This document shows positions 51,835 to 60,323 of a stretch of 64,000 nucleotides of DNA, piece after piece. Below the pieces are notes generated by a model, which was not told where the DNA came from, did no database searches, and saw only the letters and a list, made by a program, of their open reading frames with translations. Position 1 is the stretch's first letter, and the number at the start of each line of letters is the position of its first letter. A program made the translations under genes and the position numbers. The stretch comes from Fertoeibacter niger. Lineage in GTDB: Bacteria > Pseudomonadota > Alphaproteobacteria > Rhodobacterales > Rhodobacteraceae. The stretch spans positions 124,001-188,000 of the forward strand of contig NZ_WHUT02000006.1 in assembly GCF_009380135.2 (NCBI RefSeq). Direction: 5' to 3'.

Positions 51835-52830
51835 TCAGAACGTCGCGGCCGGGCAGGTGTTGTCGCTCATGTAGTCATGCACAACCAGTTCGCCCGAGAT
51901 GATCTTGGCAGCGGCGGCATCGACCGCAGCTTTCATTTCCGGGGTCACGAGGGCCGCGTTGTGTTCGTCCAGCGCATAGCCCACGCCTTCGGATTTCAGA
52001 TCCTTCACGGTGATGCCGCCGGTCATTTCTGTGCCTTCGGTGAAGGCGTCATACACGGCGTTGTCGACGCGCTTCAGCATCGAGGTCAGCACCTTGCCCG
52101 GGAACAGGTAGTTCTGGTTGCTGTCAACGCCGATCGAGAGGATCCCCTCATCCGCTGCCGCTTGCAGAACACCGATGCCGGTGCCGCCCGCCGCCGCATA
52201 GATCACGTCCGCGCCTTGGCTTTTCTGCGATTTGGCCAGTTCGGCACCTTTCACCGGGTCGTTCCACGCCGCCGGGGTGGTGCCGGTCATGTTCAGGATC
52301 ACCTTGGCATCCGGGTTCGCGGCCACCACACCCTGCGCATAGCCGCAGCCGAAACGGCGGATCAGCGGAATGTCCATGCCGCCGATGAAGCCCACAGTCG
52401 CGGAGGTCGAGGCAAGCCCGGCCATCATGCCAACGAGGTATGAGCCCTCATGCTCGGTGAACACCACCGACTTCACGTTGGGCTGCTCAACCACCATGTC
52501 GATGATGGCGAATTTCGTGTCGGGGAAATCGGGGGCCACCTGGTTCAGCACATCGCCAAAGGCAAAGCCGGTCATCACGATCGGGTTCGATCCGGCCTCG
52601 GCCAGACGGCGCAGCGCCTGTTCGCGCTGGGCCTCGGACTGCATTTCCAGTTCCTTGAACGTGCCGCCGGTTTCGGTCGCCCAGCGGGTCGCACCGTTGA
52701 ACGCGGCTTCGTTGAACGACTTGTCGAACTTGCCGCCAAGGTCAAAGATCACGGCAGGCTCGGCTGCGGCCACGCCGGATGTCAGCGCCAGCGTCGCCGC
52801 TGCGCCAAGCAGTTTGTGGATGAGGGTCAT
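51835..52830 (-). CDS. BMP-family nucleoside-binding periplasmic protein
   Basis: This 331-residue periplasmic binding protein of the BMP/PnrA type has a Sec signal peptide ending in GVAAAEPA. The mature protein starts with VIFDLGGKFDKSFNEAAFNG, the family's nucleoside-binding opening. No lipobox cysteine is present, so it is soluble. GGAGA precedes the ATG at 52830. It is the first gene of the importer-PNP operon. Confidence 0.92.
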   Translation of the reverse strand: MTLIHKLLGAAATLALTSGVAAAEPAVIFDLGGKFDKSFNEAAFNGATRWATETGGTFKELEMQSEAQREQALRRLAEAGSNPIVMTGFAFGDVLNQVAPDFPDTKFAIIDMVVEQPNVKSVVFTEHEGSYLVGMMAGLASTSATVGFIGGMDIPLIRRFGCGYAQGVVAANPDAKVILNMTGTTPAAWNDPVKGAELAKSQKSQGADVIYAAAGGTGIGVLQAAADEGILSIGVDSNQNYLFPGKVLTSMLKRVDNAVYDAFTEGTEMTGGITVKDLKSEGVGYALDEHNAALVTPEMKAAVDAAAAKIISGELVVHDYMSDNTCPAATF

Positions 52831-52932
52831 GGATGTCTCCCGGTTGTCATTGCTTGCGCCCGCCGTGGCACGGTGCCGCGCGCTGCGGCCCGCTCGCGGC
52901 AGGATCAGAAGCCAATGTAGGGCGGGAACGGG

Positions 52933-52944
52933 TTGACGGGTCAA
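52933..52944. promoter_or_regulatory. TTGAC-N2-GTCAA palindrome upstream of the nucleoside operon
   Basis: A 12-bp inverted repeat TTGACGGGTCAA lies 103-114 bp before the first gene of the nucleoside importer operon, in an AT-richer stretch that also contains TTGATC (minus strand). It is a candidate operator or promoter element for that operon; no regulator gene is adjacent. Confidence 0.35.
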
Positions 52945-53019
52945 TAGATATTTATGTGACGCTGCCCGGGTTTTTATCTTTCGATCAAATATCCGGCAGG
53001 CGGCGGGTGTGCCCCGGGG

Positions 53020-53433
53020 TCAGACCAGCGCGCGCGTGAGGATCAGCGCATCGGTCCGCCGGCCGTCGGGCGCGTGGTAATAGCCCCGCCGGCGGCCCTG
53101 CACGGCAAATCCAGCCTGAGTGTAAAGGGCAAGGGCGCCGGTATTGTCGGCAGCCACTTCCAGAAACGCGGTCGCTGCACCGCGCGCCGCCGCCTCGGCC
53201 AGAAAACCCGCCAGCAAACTGCGCCCGATTCCCTGCCGCCGTGCCTCGGGGGCGGTGGCCAGGGTGATGAGTTCCGCCTCATCCGCCACCACGCGGCCCA
53301 GAAGAAAGCCCTGCGATTCGTGCAGCAGGAACGCGCCGGGGCTGGAAAGCGTCGCAATGAACTCGGCAGCGGGCCACGGCGGGGGCGTGGTGAAGCAGCG
53401 TGCATGCAGGGCGGCCAGCGCGTCGGGTGTCAT
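53020..53433 (-). CDS. rimI: Ribosomal-protein-alanine N-acetyltransferase
   Basis: This 137-residue GNAT protein has the acetyl-CoA loop (RRQGIGRSLLAG) and an FLEVAADNTGALALYTQAGF segment, both typical of RimI. It acetylates the N-terminus of ribosomal protein S18. Position directly after tsaB (4-base overlap) is the classic arrangement. Confidence 0.9.
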   Translation of the reverse strand: MTPDALAALHARCFTTPPPWPAAEFIATLSSPGAFLLHESQGFLLGRVVADEAELITLATAPEARRQGIGRSLLAGFLAEAAARGAATAFLEVAADNTGALALYTQAGFAVQGRRRGYYHAPDGRRTDALILTRALV

Positions 53434-54092
53434 GGCAGCGCATCAAGGATGACGGGCGGCGGGTCAGATGGTGGCGCGGCATCGGCCCCGCGCAGATAGA
53501 ACGGGGCAGGGCGTGGCTGGGGTGTGGCAAGGCGCAACAGCGCTTCGCGCCCGATGGCTACGGCAATGGGGAAAAGCGGGGGCAGAACCACCGCGCCGGG
53601 CCGCAGAACGGCCAGCGCACAGGCGGCCGAACCAGCCAGACAAGGTGCCGTGATCGCCATGGACAAACTGTCCAGCGCCCCGATCTGCGCCGCAGACCCG
53701 CCCGCCGCGCCGAATTCCTGCGCATAGGCCTCGCCCCGGCGGGCGTCCTCGATCACCGCCACAGGGCGCGGCTGGCCATGTGCCAGCGCCGCAAAACGGG
53801 TGACGCCGATGGCGGGCACGTTCAGCCCCAGCGCCAGCCCGCGCGCGGCCGCCACAGCGATGCGGACGCCGGTAAAATTTCCCGGCCCGGTGCCCACGGC
53901 CAGCGCGGCCAGATCACGCCAGCCTGCGCCGCCCTTGGCCAGAACCTCTTCCAGCAGGGGCATCAGCCGTTCGGCCTGCCCCTTTTCCATCGGTTCTTCC
54001 CGCGCCGCCAGCACGGCATCACCACGCAACAAAGCGGCCGCGCAATGCGCGGCCGATGTGTCAAAGGCCAGGATCAGCGGCTCAGGCGGCAA
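53430..54092 (-). CDS. tsaB: tRNA threonylcarbamoyladenosine biosynthesis protein TsaB
   Basis: This 220-residue protein of the ASKHA fold starts with LAFDTSAAHCAAAL and contains GTGPGNFTGVRIAVAAARGL. It partners TsaD and TsaE to install threonylcarbamoyl on tRNA A37. It overlaps rimI by 4 bases and the nfu gene by 11. Confidence 0.92.
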   Translation of the reverse strand: MPPEPLILAFDTSAAHCAAALLRGDAVLAAREEPMEKGQAERLMPLLEEVLAKGGAGWRDLAALAVGTGPGNFTGVRIAVAAARGLALGLNVPAIGVTRFAALAHGQPRPVAVIEDARRGEAYAQEFGAAGGSAAQIGALDSLSMAITAPCLAGSAACALAVLRPGAVVLPPLFPIAVAIGREALLRLATPQPRPAPFYLRGADAAPPSDPPPVILDALP

Positions 54093-54654
54093 CGGGCCGC
54101 ACTTCCAGCACTTCGGGAATGTAGTGGCGCAGCAGGTTCTCGATCCCCATCTTCAGCGTCAGGGTCGACGAGGGGCAACCCGCGCAGGCCCCCTGCATGT
54201 GCAGATAGACCACGCCCCGGTCAAAGCCGTGGAAGGTGATGTCGCCACCATCCTGCGCCACGGCGGGCCGCACGCGGGTATCCAGCAATTCCTTGATCTG
54301 GCGCACAACATCGCCATCTTCGCCGGTGTGCTCGGCATGCCCGCCACCATGGCTGACCGCCGATTGTTCACCCTCGATCACCGGGGCGCCAGACTGGTAA
54401 TGCTCCATGATCGCGCCCAGGATGGCGGGTTTGATATGGTCCCATGCCACTGTTTCCGCCTTTGTCACCGTCACGAAATCGGTGCCGAAGAACACGCCGG
54501 TCACGCCGCCCGTTGCAAAGACCCGCCGCGCGAGGGGCGATTTTTCCGCCGCGTCGGCGCTGGGGAAATCGGCCGTGCCCATCTCCAGCACGGTCTGGCC
54601 GGGCAGGAATTTCAGCGTGGCGGGGTTGGGCGTGGATTCGGTCTGGATGAACAT
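54082..54654 (-). CDS. NifU-family Fe-S cluster scaffold/carrier protein
   Basis: This 190-residue Nfu-type protein has an N-terminal Nfu_N domain (FIQTESTPNPATLKFLPG) and a C-terminal NifU domain with the CxxC cluster ligands in GACAGCPSS. It carries 4Fe-4S clusters to target enzymes. The ATG at 54654 is chosen because the family begins with MFIQTE. Upstream of tsaB, a common order in Rhodobacterales. Confidence 0.92.
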   Translation of the reverse strand: MFIQTESTPNPATLKFLPGQTVLEMGTADFPSADAAEKSPLARRVFATGGVTGVFFGTDFVTVTKAETVAWDHIKPAILGAIMEHYQSGAPVIEGEQSAVSHGGGHAEHTGEDGDVVRQIKELLDTRVRPAVAQDGGDITFHGFDRGVVYLHMQGACAGCPSSTLTLKMGIENLLRHYIPEVLEVRPVAA

Positions 54655-54727
54655 GGCAATCTCCAACGGTTCCTGTCGGATATGCGCCCTGCCGCCGCCC
54701 GAGTCAAGGTTTGGAACGGTTCTAAAC

Positions 54728-55585
54728 TCAGGCCACCGCCGCGCGGTAGACATACCATGTGGCATGGCCCAGCAACGGCAGCACGATCACCAGACCCAGA
54801 AGCGCCGGAATGGCCCCCAGCGCCAGCGACCCGGCCACGATCATCCCCCAGACCGCCACCGGCCCCGGGTTCAGCAGCGCCACCTTGACCGAGGTGACAA
54901 CCGCCACCACCACGCCCACGTTGCGGTCAAGCAGCAGCGGAAAGGATACGATGCTCATCGCCAGCACCAATGCGGCGAACAGGAACCCCACCGCGCAGCC
55001 GATGACGATCATCGCCCAGCCCGCCCCGGTGCCCAGCACCAGCTGCGCGAATGCCATCAGCCCGCGCGGCGTGTCGGCCCCGATGGTCAGCGTGGCGATC
55101 AGGTCGGCCACCATCACCCAGATCACAAAGATCAGCGCATGCAGCAGCGCAAGCAAGACCACCCCGCCGAATTTCGGCGATTGCAGCACGTCAAGATAGG
55201 CCAGCCAGTTCACCGGCTCACCCCGTTCCCGCCGGCGGCTCATCTCGTAAAGACCCACGGCGGCGACCGGCCCGACCAGCGCAAAGCCTGACAATACCGG
55301 GAAAATCAGCTGCACCGCATCGCCGCGCAGGGCAAAGGCGGCCAGCACCGCCCCGATGATCGGGTAGAGCAGGCAGACAAATACCACATCGCTGCGGAAC
55401 GCGCCCAGATCCTCGGCCCCCTTGCGCAGGGCCAGCCGCAGGTCATCGACCGTGATCCTGCGGGGCACCGGCATCGCCTCGGCCTCGGCCTTGCCAAATG
55501 TGTCGCCCACGGATGCGGCATGGTCCAGCACGGCACCCGTGCCGCCGACAAGCCACGACAGCGGGTTTCCGATGGTCTTGGTCAT
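54728..55585 (-). CDS. DUF2189 membrane protein
   Basis: This 285-residue inner-membrane protein has six predicted helices and begins with a cytoplasmic segment containing PRRITVDDLRLALRKGAEDL, the DUF2189 start. Function unknown; relatives are found across Rhodobacterales and are sometimes annotated as cytochrome c oxidase subunit I-like, without supporting residues here. Confidence 0.85.
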   Translation of the reverse strand: MTKTIGNPLSWLVGGTGAVLDHAASVGDTFGKAEAEAMPVPRRITVDDLRLALRKGAEDLGAFRSDVVFVCLLYPIIGAVLAAFALRGDAVQLIFPVLSGFALVGPVAAVGLYEMSRRRERGEPVNWLAYLDVLQSPKFGGVVLLALLHALIFVIWVMVADLIATLTIGADTPRGLMAFAQLVLGTGAGWAMIVIGCAVGFLFAALVLAMSIVSFPLLLDRNVGVVVAVVTSVKVALLNPGPVAVWGMIVAGSLALGAIPALLGLVIVLPLLGHATWYVYRAAVA

Positions 55586-55898
55586 CTGTGATCCTCCATG
55601 GGTCCGGTGCAGGACGCAGGGCAGGCACCGGATGCGACGGCATTGCAGGGCGAATGTGGCGCAGATCAGTGTATTGAAGTGAAGAATAGCACGATTCCCT
55701 GCCCGCGCGCGGTCACAATTCCGGGTTGTGGAGAAGCTAGCACAGCCTAAACGACGCTACCCCATTTAAGCGGCAGGAGAGTGCTAGCGGCTTTACGCAG
55801 CGAGCTGAATAGTTGAAAAAGAAGTTACTCGAAAGTCCGAACACCGCGCAAACGCTTCAATTGGTTTGATGTGAGTCGAATGCCTTGGAGCCTTCAAT
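55586..55898. other. 313-bp AT-richer gap
   Basis: No gene, hairpin terminator or tRNA is evident. Composition is noticeably more AT-rich than the surroundings, like the small gene that follows, suggesting that this short block was acquired or is not under coding constraint. Confidence 0.35.
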
Positions 55899-56150
55899 TC
55901 AACTCAGATGGTAGGGGTGACGGGTTCGCGTGCCCTTGAATGTGGATTTCAGCGAGCAGCCATCATGTTTTTGCATATGCTCAAAATGCGCGCGTTGCCC
56001 GGTAGTTCCCATGCGGTGTGCTCTCACTTGACCATGGCACTCGGGGCATCGAATTGATCCAACCCGTTTCGCACCCAATATGTCTTCAATTGTGCGCCGC
56101 ACCCATTGAGTGGCGACCTTTTCTTCACATATGTCCCGCTCATCTATCAT
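55899..56150 (-). CDS. Small zinc-binding protein, CoiA-like
   Basis: This 83-residue protein has CPECHG, then AHFEHMQKHDGC, a Cys/His set that resembles the metal-binding part of competence protein CoiA and related small proteins. It has no visible ribosome site and is AT-richer than the neighbours. Function unknown; DNA-related role is possible by analogy only. Confidence 0.55.
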   Translation of the reverse strand: MIDERDICEEKVATQWVRRTIEDILGAKRVGSIRCPECHGQVRAHRMGTTGQRAHFEHMQKHDGCSLKSTFKGTRTRHPYHLS

Positions 56151-56251
56151 TTAGGAAGTATGTGCATTTGCTACCGTGGTGGCAACAGAAACCTTGGCAA
56201 AGCACCGGTTCGTTGAGCCGCAAAACGACGACCAAGAATCCGGCCAACTAC

Positions 56252-56707
56252 TCACGTAATCGCCTCCAGCCGCTCCTTGGTCATGTCACCGGGCACGATG
56301 GTGATCGGGATGGGCAGGTTGCCGGAATTGCGGCTCATCTGCGTGACCAATGGCCCGGGCCCCGATTTGTCGGTGCCCGCGCCCAGCACCAGCACGCCGA
56401 TTTCGGTATCCTCGCGCACCTGGGCCAGGATCTCCTGTACCGGGTCGCCCTCGCGGATCACCAGTTCGGGGTTCACGCCCTGCCGGTCGCGCATCCATTT
56501 GGCAAAGACCTCGAAATGCGCCTCGATCCGCTCGCGCGCTTCGGTGCGCATCAGATCGGCCACGCCCATCCAGTGCTGGTATTCCTCGGGCGGGATGATC
56601 GACAGGATCTGCACACCCGCGCCGGTATGGGCCGCGCGCAGCGCCGCATAGCGCATCGCGTTCAGGCATTCGCGGCTGTCATCCAGCACGACCAGAAACT
56701 TCCGCAT
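56252..56707 (-). CDS. Universal stress protein (UspA family)
   Basis: This 151-residue UspA protein starts with FLVVLDDSRECLNAMRYA, and the ATP-binding-type end GAGTDKSGPGPLV lies near residue 115. Cytoplasmic stress protein; it probably binds a nucleotide through the G-2x-G-9x-G pattern. Stands alone on the minus strand upstream of the aminotransferase gene's stop. Confidence 0.88.
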   Translation of the reverse strand: MRKFLVVLDDSRECLNAMRYAALRAAHTGAGVQILSIIPPEEYQHWMGVADLMRTEARERIEAHFEVFAKWMRDRQGVNPELVIREGDPVQEILAQVREDTEIGVLVLGAGTDKSGPGPLVTQMSRNSGNLPIPITIVPGDMTKERLEAIT

Positions 56708-56764
56708 CGCATATCCCCCATGCAGCGCCCGATCATGGCCGATCAGGGGCCCGGCTGTCCAGCC

Positions 56765-57628
56765 TCAGGCCGAATGCGCCCAATCCATGTAAAGCTGCCG
56801 CACGCGCCGCGTCACCGGGCCATGCTGATACTGGGTGTCCTCGAACGCGCGCACCGGCGTGACCTTGGCCAGGTTGCCCGACAGGAACACCTCGTCGGCG
56901 TCATGGAAATCGGCAAAGGTCAGCACAGCCTCGCGCACCTCCACCCCGTCGGCACGCAGGTTGGCGATATGGCGCGCGCGGGTGATGCCCGACAGGAAGG
57001 TGCCATTGGCGATCGGCGTGAACACCACCCCGTCCTTGACCATGAACACATTGGCCGTCGCGGTTTCGGCGACATTGCCCATGGCATCGGCCACCAGCGC
57101 ATTGCCGAAACCCTTGGATTTCGCCTCGACCAGCATGCGCGCGTTGTTGGGGTAAAGGCAGCCCGCCTTGGCGTTGCAGACCGCATCCTCCAGAACGGGG
57201 CGGCGAAAGCGGGTGCGGGTCAGGGTGGTGGTTGCCTCAGGCGCAGGCATCGGCACCTCTTCGAGGCACAGCGCAAACCCGGTGCTGCCCGGCTTGGGGT
57301 CGATGCCCAGATCCGACGAGCCATCCAAGGCCCAATACATCGGCCGGACATACACCGCCTGCGCCGCGCCGTAGGCCCGCAACCCCTCACGGGCGATGGC
57401 CTCCATCTCGTCTGCCGCGACCGTTGGGGTGATCATCAGCGCCTCGGCGCTGCGATTCACACGCGCGCAGTGTTTGGCCAGATCGGGGGCCACGCCGTCA
57501 AAATAGCGCGCGCCGTCAAACACCGAGGAGCCCTGCCAGATGCCGTGATCGGCGGCATGCATCACCGCCACGTTGCCCTCATGCCAGCGCCCGTCGAAAT
57601 AGGTGCGGATGTTCCTGCCGAATGCCAT
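56765..57628 (-). CDS. ilvE: Branched-chain amino acid aminotransferase
   Basis: This 287-residue PLP fold-type IV aminotransferase has the catalytic lysine in VCNAKAGCLYPNN and the PLP-phosphate site in GTFLSGITRARHI. RYFDGVAPDLAKHCARVN is the usual N-terminal substrate loop. It interconverts valine, leucine or isoleucine with their 2-keto acids. D-amino acid transaminase-like activity cannot be excluded. Confidence 0.9.
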   Translation of the reverse strand: MAFGRNIRTYFDGRWHEGNVAVMHAADHGIWQGSSVFDGARYFDGVAPDLAKHCARVNRSAEALMITPTVAADEMEAIAREGLRAYGAAQAVYVRPMYWALDGSSDLGIDPKPGSTGFALCLEEVPMPAPEATTTLTRTRFRRPVLEDAVCNAKAGCLYPNNARMLVEAKSKGFGNALVADAMGNVAETATANVFMVKDGVVFTPIANGTFLSGITRARHIANLRADGVEVREAVLTFADFHDADEVFLSGNLAKVTPVRAFEDTQYQHGPVTRRVRQLYMDWAHSA

Positions 57629-57697
57629 GCCATGCTCCTGTCCTGCGGGTGCAGTTAATCACTCCGCCACGGCAGGGTCCAGTCGCACCGCCCCGCA

Positions 57698-57728
57698 TTC
57701 TTGCTGGCCCAAATATCCCCGCCGGAGG
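57698..57728. repeat. Single arm of the REP-like element
   Basis: This 31-bp stretch equals the right arm of the inverted repeat at 33073-33103 read on the opposite strand. Here no second arm follows. It lies between the aminotransferase start and the VOC gene's stop. Confidence 0.75.
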
Positions 57729-57763
57729 CCTCTGCCGTCAGCCTCGGGCACGGACTCGCGCCG

Positions 57764-58261
57764 TCAGCCCGCTTCGGCCAGCAATGCGTTCAGATCCAGC
57801 CGGGCATTGGTCATCACCAGGCTGCCCGCCGCGTCGCGCGGCCATTCCGCCTCGGGCCGGTCGCGGTAAAGTTCCACCCCGTTGCCATCGGGGTCCGTCA
57901 GATACAGCGCCTCGGATACGCCATGATCTGCCGCGCCGTCCAGCGGGATGCCCGCCGCGATCAGCCGTTGCAGCGCGGCCCCCAGACTGGCGCGGTCGGG
58001 AAACAAAACAGCGGTGTGGTAAAGCCCGGTATGCCCTGCGGGGGGAGGCGTGCCACCCCTGCTTTCCCAGGTGTTCAGGCCGATGTGGTGGTGATAGCCG
58101 CCCGCCGACAGGAACGCGGCCTGCGTGCCATAGCGCTGGGTCAGCTCAAACCCCAGAACGCCGCTGTAAAAGCCGATCGCGCGCTCCAGGTCGGCCACTT
58201 TCAGATGCACATGGCCAATGCGCGTGGCGGCCGGAAGCACGGGGGAAACGGGAAGGCTCAT
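57764..58261 (-). CDS. VOC-family protein (CatE-like dioxygenase/glyoxalase superfamily)
   Basis: This 165-residue vicinal-oxygen-chelate protein has the first metal residue in RIGHVHLKV, a second histidine in LYHTAVLF and the metal glutamate in NGVELYRDRP. The HHHIGLNTWESRG segment is typical of the CatE/catechol-2,3-dioxygenase-like group. Only one full module pair is present, shorter than CatE. AGGAG precedes the ATG at 58261. Confidence 0.87.
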   Translation of the reverse strand: MSLPVSPVLPAATRIGHVHLKVADLERAIGFYSGVLGFELTQRYGTQAAFLSAGGYHHHIGLNTWESRGGTPPPAGHTGLYHTAVLFPDRASLGAALQRLIAAGIPLDGAADHGVSEALYLTDPDGNGVELYRDRPEAEWPRDAAGSLVMTNARLDLNALLAEAG

Positions 58262-58377
58262 GGTGTTGCTCCTGCTGTCTTGCTTCAAGACTAGCCTGTG
58301 CGACTGCGGCACATAAGGCACAGGGCTGCACAGAGGTTGCGCGCAACGGCCTACAAGCGATCGGGCTGAAGGAAAAA

Positions 58378-58404
58378 CCCCGGACCTGGGGTTAAGGTCC
58401 GGGG
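58378..58404 (-). terminator. Rho-independent terminator on the minus strand
   Basis: Read on the minus strand, CCCCGGACC and GGTCCGGGG form a perfect 9-bp stem with a 9-base loop, followed at once by TTTTT. No minus-strand gene lies directly upstream, so it may end a small RNA (see next entry). Confidence 0.7.
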
Positions 58405-58620
58405 AACCATCGGGCCGACAGGTTCCGGACGGGGAGACCGGAACCCTTGGGGGGACGTGGCCGCCCCGACTCGGCGGCCAGCAGCCGCAAAATTCAGTTT
58501 CGCAGCCCAATGAATCGATCCCGTGACGATGGGCAGGCACCATGAGCCACGCAATCGTGACTTGTGTTTGGGCACCTCTACGGGCGACTGTCTACGCATT
58601 CGGAAACTAGAATGTGACGG
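58378..58620 (-). ncRNA. Candidate small RNA ending at the minus-strand terminator
   Basis: Upstream of the terminator on the minus strand lie two further perfect hairpins: GGCCGCC/GGCGGCC (58459-58479) and GGTTCCGG/CCGGAACC (58421-58445). The three stems in a row in a 372-bp gap, with a U-run at the end, suggest a structured transcript. The 5' end is not defined; the left limit of the interval is the terminator. It does not match tmRNA, 6S, RNase P or SRP RNA as far as I can judge. Confidence 0.35.
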
Positions 58621-58633
58621 AGATGCCAGGAAT

Positions 58634-59191
58634 ATGAACAGCTTGACCCTTTCGCGCCGCCGGGTGCTGGCCCTGTCGGCTTGCGCCGCAGCCGGGCTCG
58701 CGGCCCCGCAACTGGCGCTGGCGCAAGTGCGCAACAATATCTCGGGCTTTCGTAGCATCGATTGGCGCGACCATTTCGCCAGCCTGAAGAACGGGGCGAT
58801 TCTGGCCGATACGCAGTCGAAAGCCGTGCATTTCTGGTCAGAGGATGAAGCAGTCTACCGTCTGTTCCCGTCTTCGGTGCCGATCAGCGAGGAATTGACC
58901 CGCCGCGGGTTGACCGAAGTGATCCGCAAGGTCGAAGGCCCGACCTGGACACCCACGCCCTCGATGCGCGAGCGTGACCCGAGCCTGCCCGCGATGGTTC
59001 CCGCCGGGCCGGAAAACCCGCTGGGCACCCATGCGCTGTATCTGTCGTGGCAATACTACCGGGTGCACGGCACGCATGACACGCGCAAGATCGGGCGTCC
59101 GTCATCCGATGGCTGCATCGGGCTTTACAACGAACATATCGCAGAACTTTACCCACTGGCGAAGGTCGGCACGCAGGTGCGGCTGATCTGA
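58634..59191 (+). CDS. L,D-transpeptidase (YkuD) family protein with Tat-type signal
   Basis: This 185-residue protein has a twin-arginine-like signal (SRRRVLALS, then a hydrophobic stretch ending in LALAQ) and a YkuD domain with the catalytic set RVHGTHDTRKIG and SSDGCIGLYNEHI. It should cross-link peptidoglycan or attach proteins in the periplasm. The usual SHGCIR motif is changed to SDGCIG, while the nucleophilic cysteine stays. The start at 58634 precedes the signal. Confidence 0.85.
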   Translation: MNSLTLSRRRVLALSACAAAGLAAPQLALAQVRNNISGFRSIDWRDHFASLKNGAILADTQSKAVHFWSEDEAVYRLFPSSVPISEELTRRGLTEVIRKVEGPTWTPTPSMRERDPSLPAMVPAGPENPLGTHALYLSWQYYRVHGTHDTRKIGRPSSDGCIGLYNEHIAELYPLAKVGTQVRLI

Positions 59192-59194
59192 CGG

Positions 59195-60298
59195 CTAACC
59201 CGCAAGGCGGCGCAGCAGACGCAGGCCCAGGCTTTGCGCTGCGCCGCCCAGCACACCCACGGCTGCGCCCAGCAGCCCCGCCAGCCCCGCAAACATCTGC
59301 CACAGCGCATCCGACCAGCGCAGGGTGGCGCGCAGGAAGCGCGATTTGCCCAGCACCTCGATCCGGCCAACCACCCGGGGCCCCAGCGCCTCGGCGGCAT
59401 TGGCCAGACGTCGCGCCTCGGCCCCGTCATCGACATAGCGCAAAAGGTGCAGTGCCTCGGTGGTGCCGGTGGCGTCGCGCAACCGGCCCAGATCGGTGGC
59501 CAATGCGCCCAGCGGGGCCAAGGCATCCACCCGCACCACCGCTGCCAGATCATCGGCAGAGCGCACGGCGGGCAGGGCGGCCAGATCGACCCCGGCGCGC
59601 AGTTGCGTGGTGATCACGCGGGTCAGCGCGGGCGACAGCAGGCCCATCCGGCGCGCGAGCTTGCCCAGACCCGCCCCTACCTTGACCACCGCCGACGACC
59701 CCCCGGTGGCGATCACCAGCGCCGTGGCCGACAGGCCCACCACCGACAGCGCAAGGTCGATCTCGTCCACCTCGCCCCCGGTGATGCTGGCCACGCCCGC
59801 CCGTGAAATCCCCGCGATGTCGCCCAGCGGCGTCAGTGCCACGGGTGCCTGACACATCAGCGCCAGTTGCAGGTTGCAGGTGGCGGCATCCCAGATGCAG
59901 GTGGCGCAATCACCGGCGTTGGCCCAGAATCCGCTGTCGGCATCCCATGCCGCCGCACGCTGCGCCAGCAGGGCGGGGGGCAGGGCGATGCCGCGTTCGG
60001 CGGCCACGCCCTCAACCGCCTCAATCGCCAGCCAGTTGCGCGGGTCTTCGGCCAGCAGGCTTGTCAGGCGGGCGGCGATCACCTGCGGCGTGGCCTCTGC
60101 CGCCAGCATCCGGTCGGTGGCCGCGATGATCTCGGCCGCACCGCGTTCCGCAAAGGGCCGCACCAGCGGGTCGCGGGCAATCTCGGCCCCCGTCCAGACC
60201 GTCAGCGCCAGCGAGGCCACCAGCAGCAGATGCAGCGTGGCACGGCTGCCCGAGCGGAGCATCGCGCGCGGCAAGGGGGGCAGACGCGGCATTGGCAT
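59195..60298 (-). CDS. Hypothetical membrane protein with cysteine cluster
   Basis: This 367-residue protein has an N-terminal hydrophobic anchor (LHLLLVASLALTVWTG), a helical region with a compact cluster of four cysteines (DCATC, then AATC and LMC), two more hydrophobic stretches and a hydrophobic C-terminus (LAGLLGAAVGVLGGA). No family recognised. It is adjacent to trpS on the same strand but with a 25-bp gap. Confidence 0.6.
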   Translation of the reverse strand: MPMPRLPPLPRAMLRSGSRATLHLLLVASLALTVWTGAEIARDPLVRPFAERGAAEIIAATDRMLAAEATPQVIAARLTSLLAEDPRNWLAIEAVEGVAAERGIALPPALLAQRAAAWDADSGFWANAGDCATCIWDAATCNLQLALMCQAPVALTPLGDIAGISRAGVASITGGEVDEIDLALSVVGLSATALVIATGGSSAVVKVGAGLGKLARRMGLLSPALTRVITTQLRAGVDLAALPAVRSADDLAAVVRVDALAPLGALATDLGRLRDATGTTEALHLLRYVDDGAEARRLANAAEALGPRVVGRIEVLGKSRFLRATLRWSDALWQMFAGLAGLLGAAVGVLGGAAQSLGLRLLRRLAG

Positions 60299-60323
60299 CG
60301 CCCGATCCCCCCTCAGCCCGCCG

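Noticed and set aside
58634-59191. Lipoprotein signal on the L,D-transpeptidase
   Set aside because: The cysteine in the signal (LSACAAAG) is preceded by twin arginines and followed by a longer hydrophobic stretch ending at LALAQ, favouring Tat export and ordinary cleavage.
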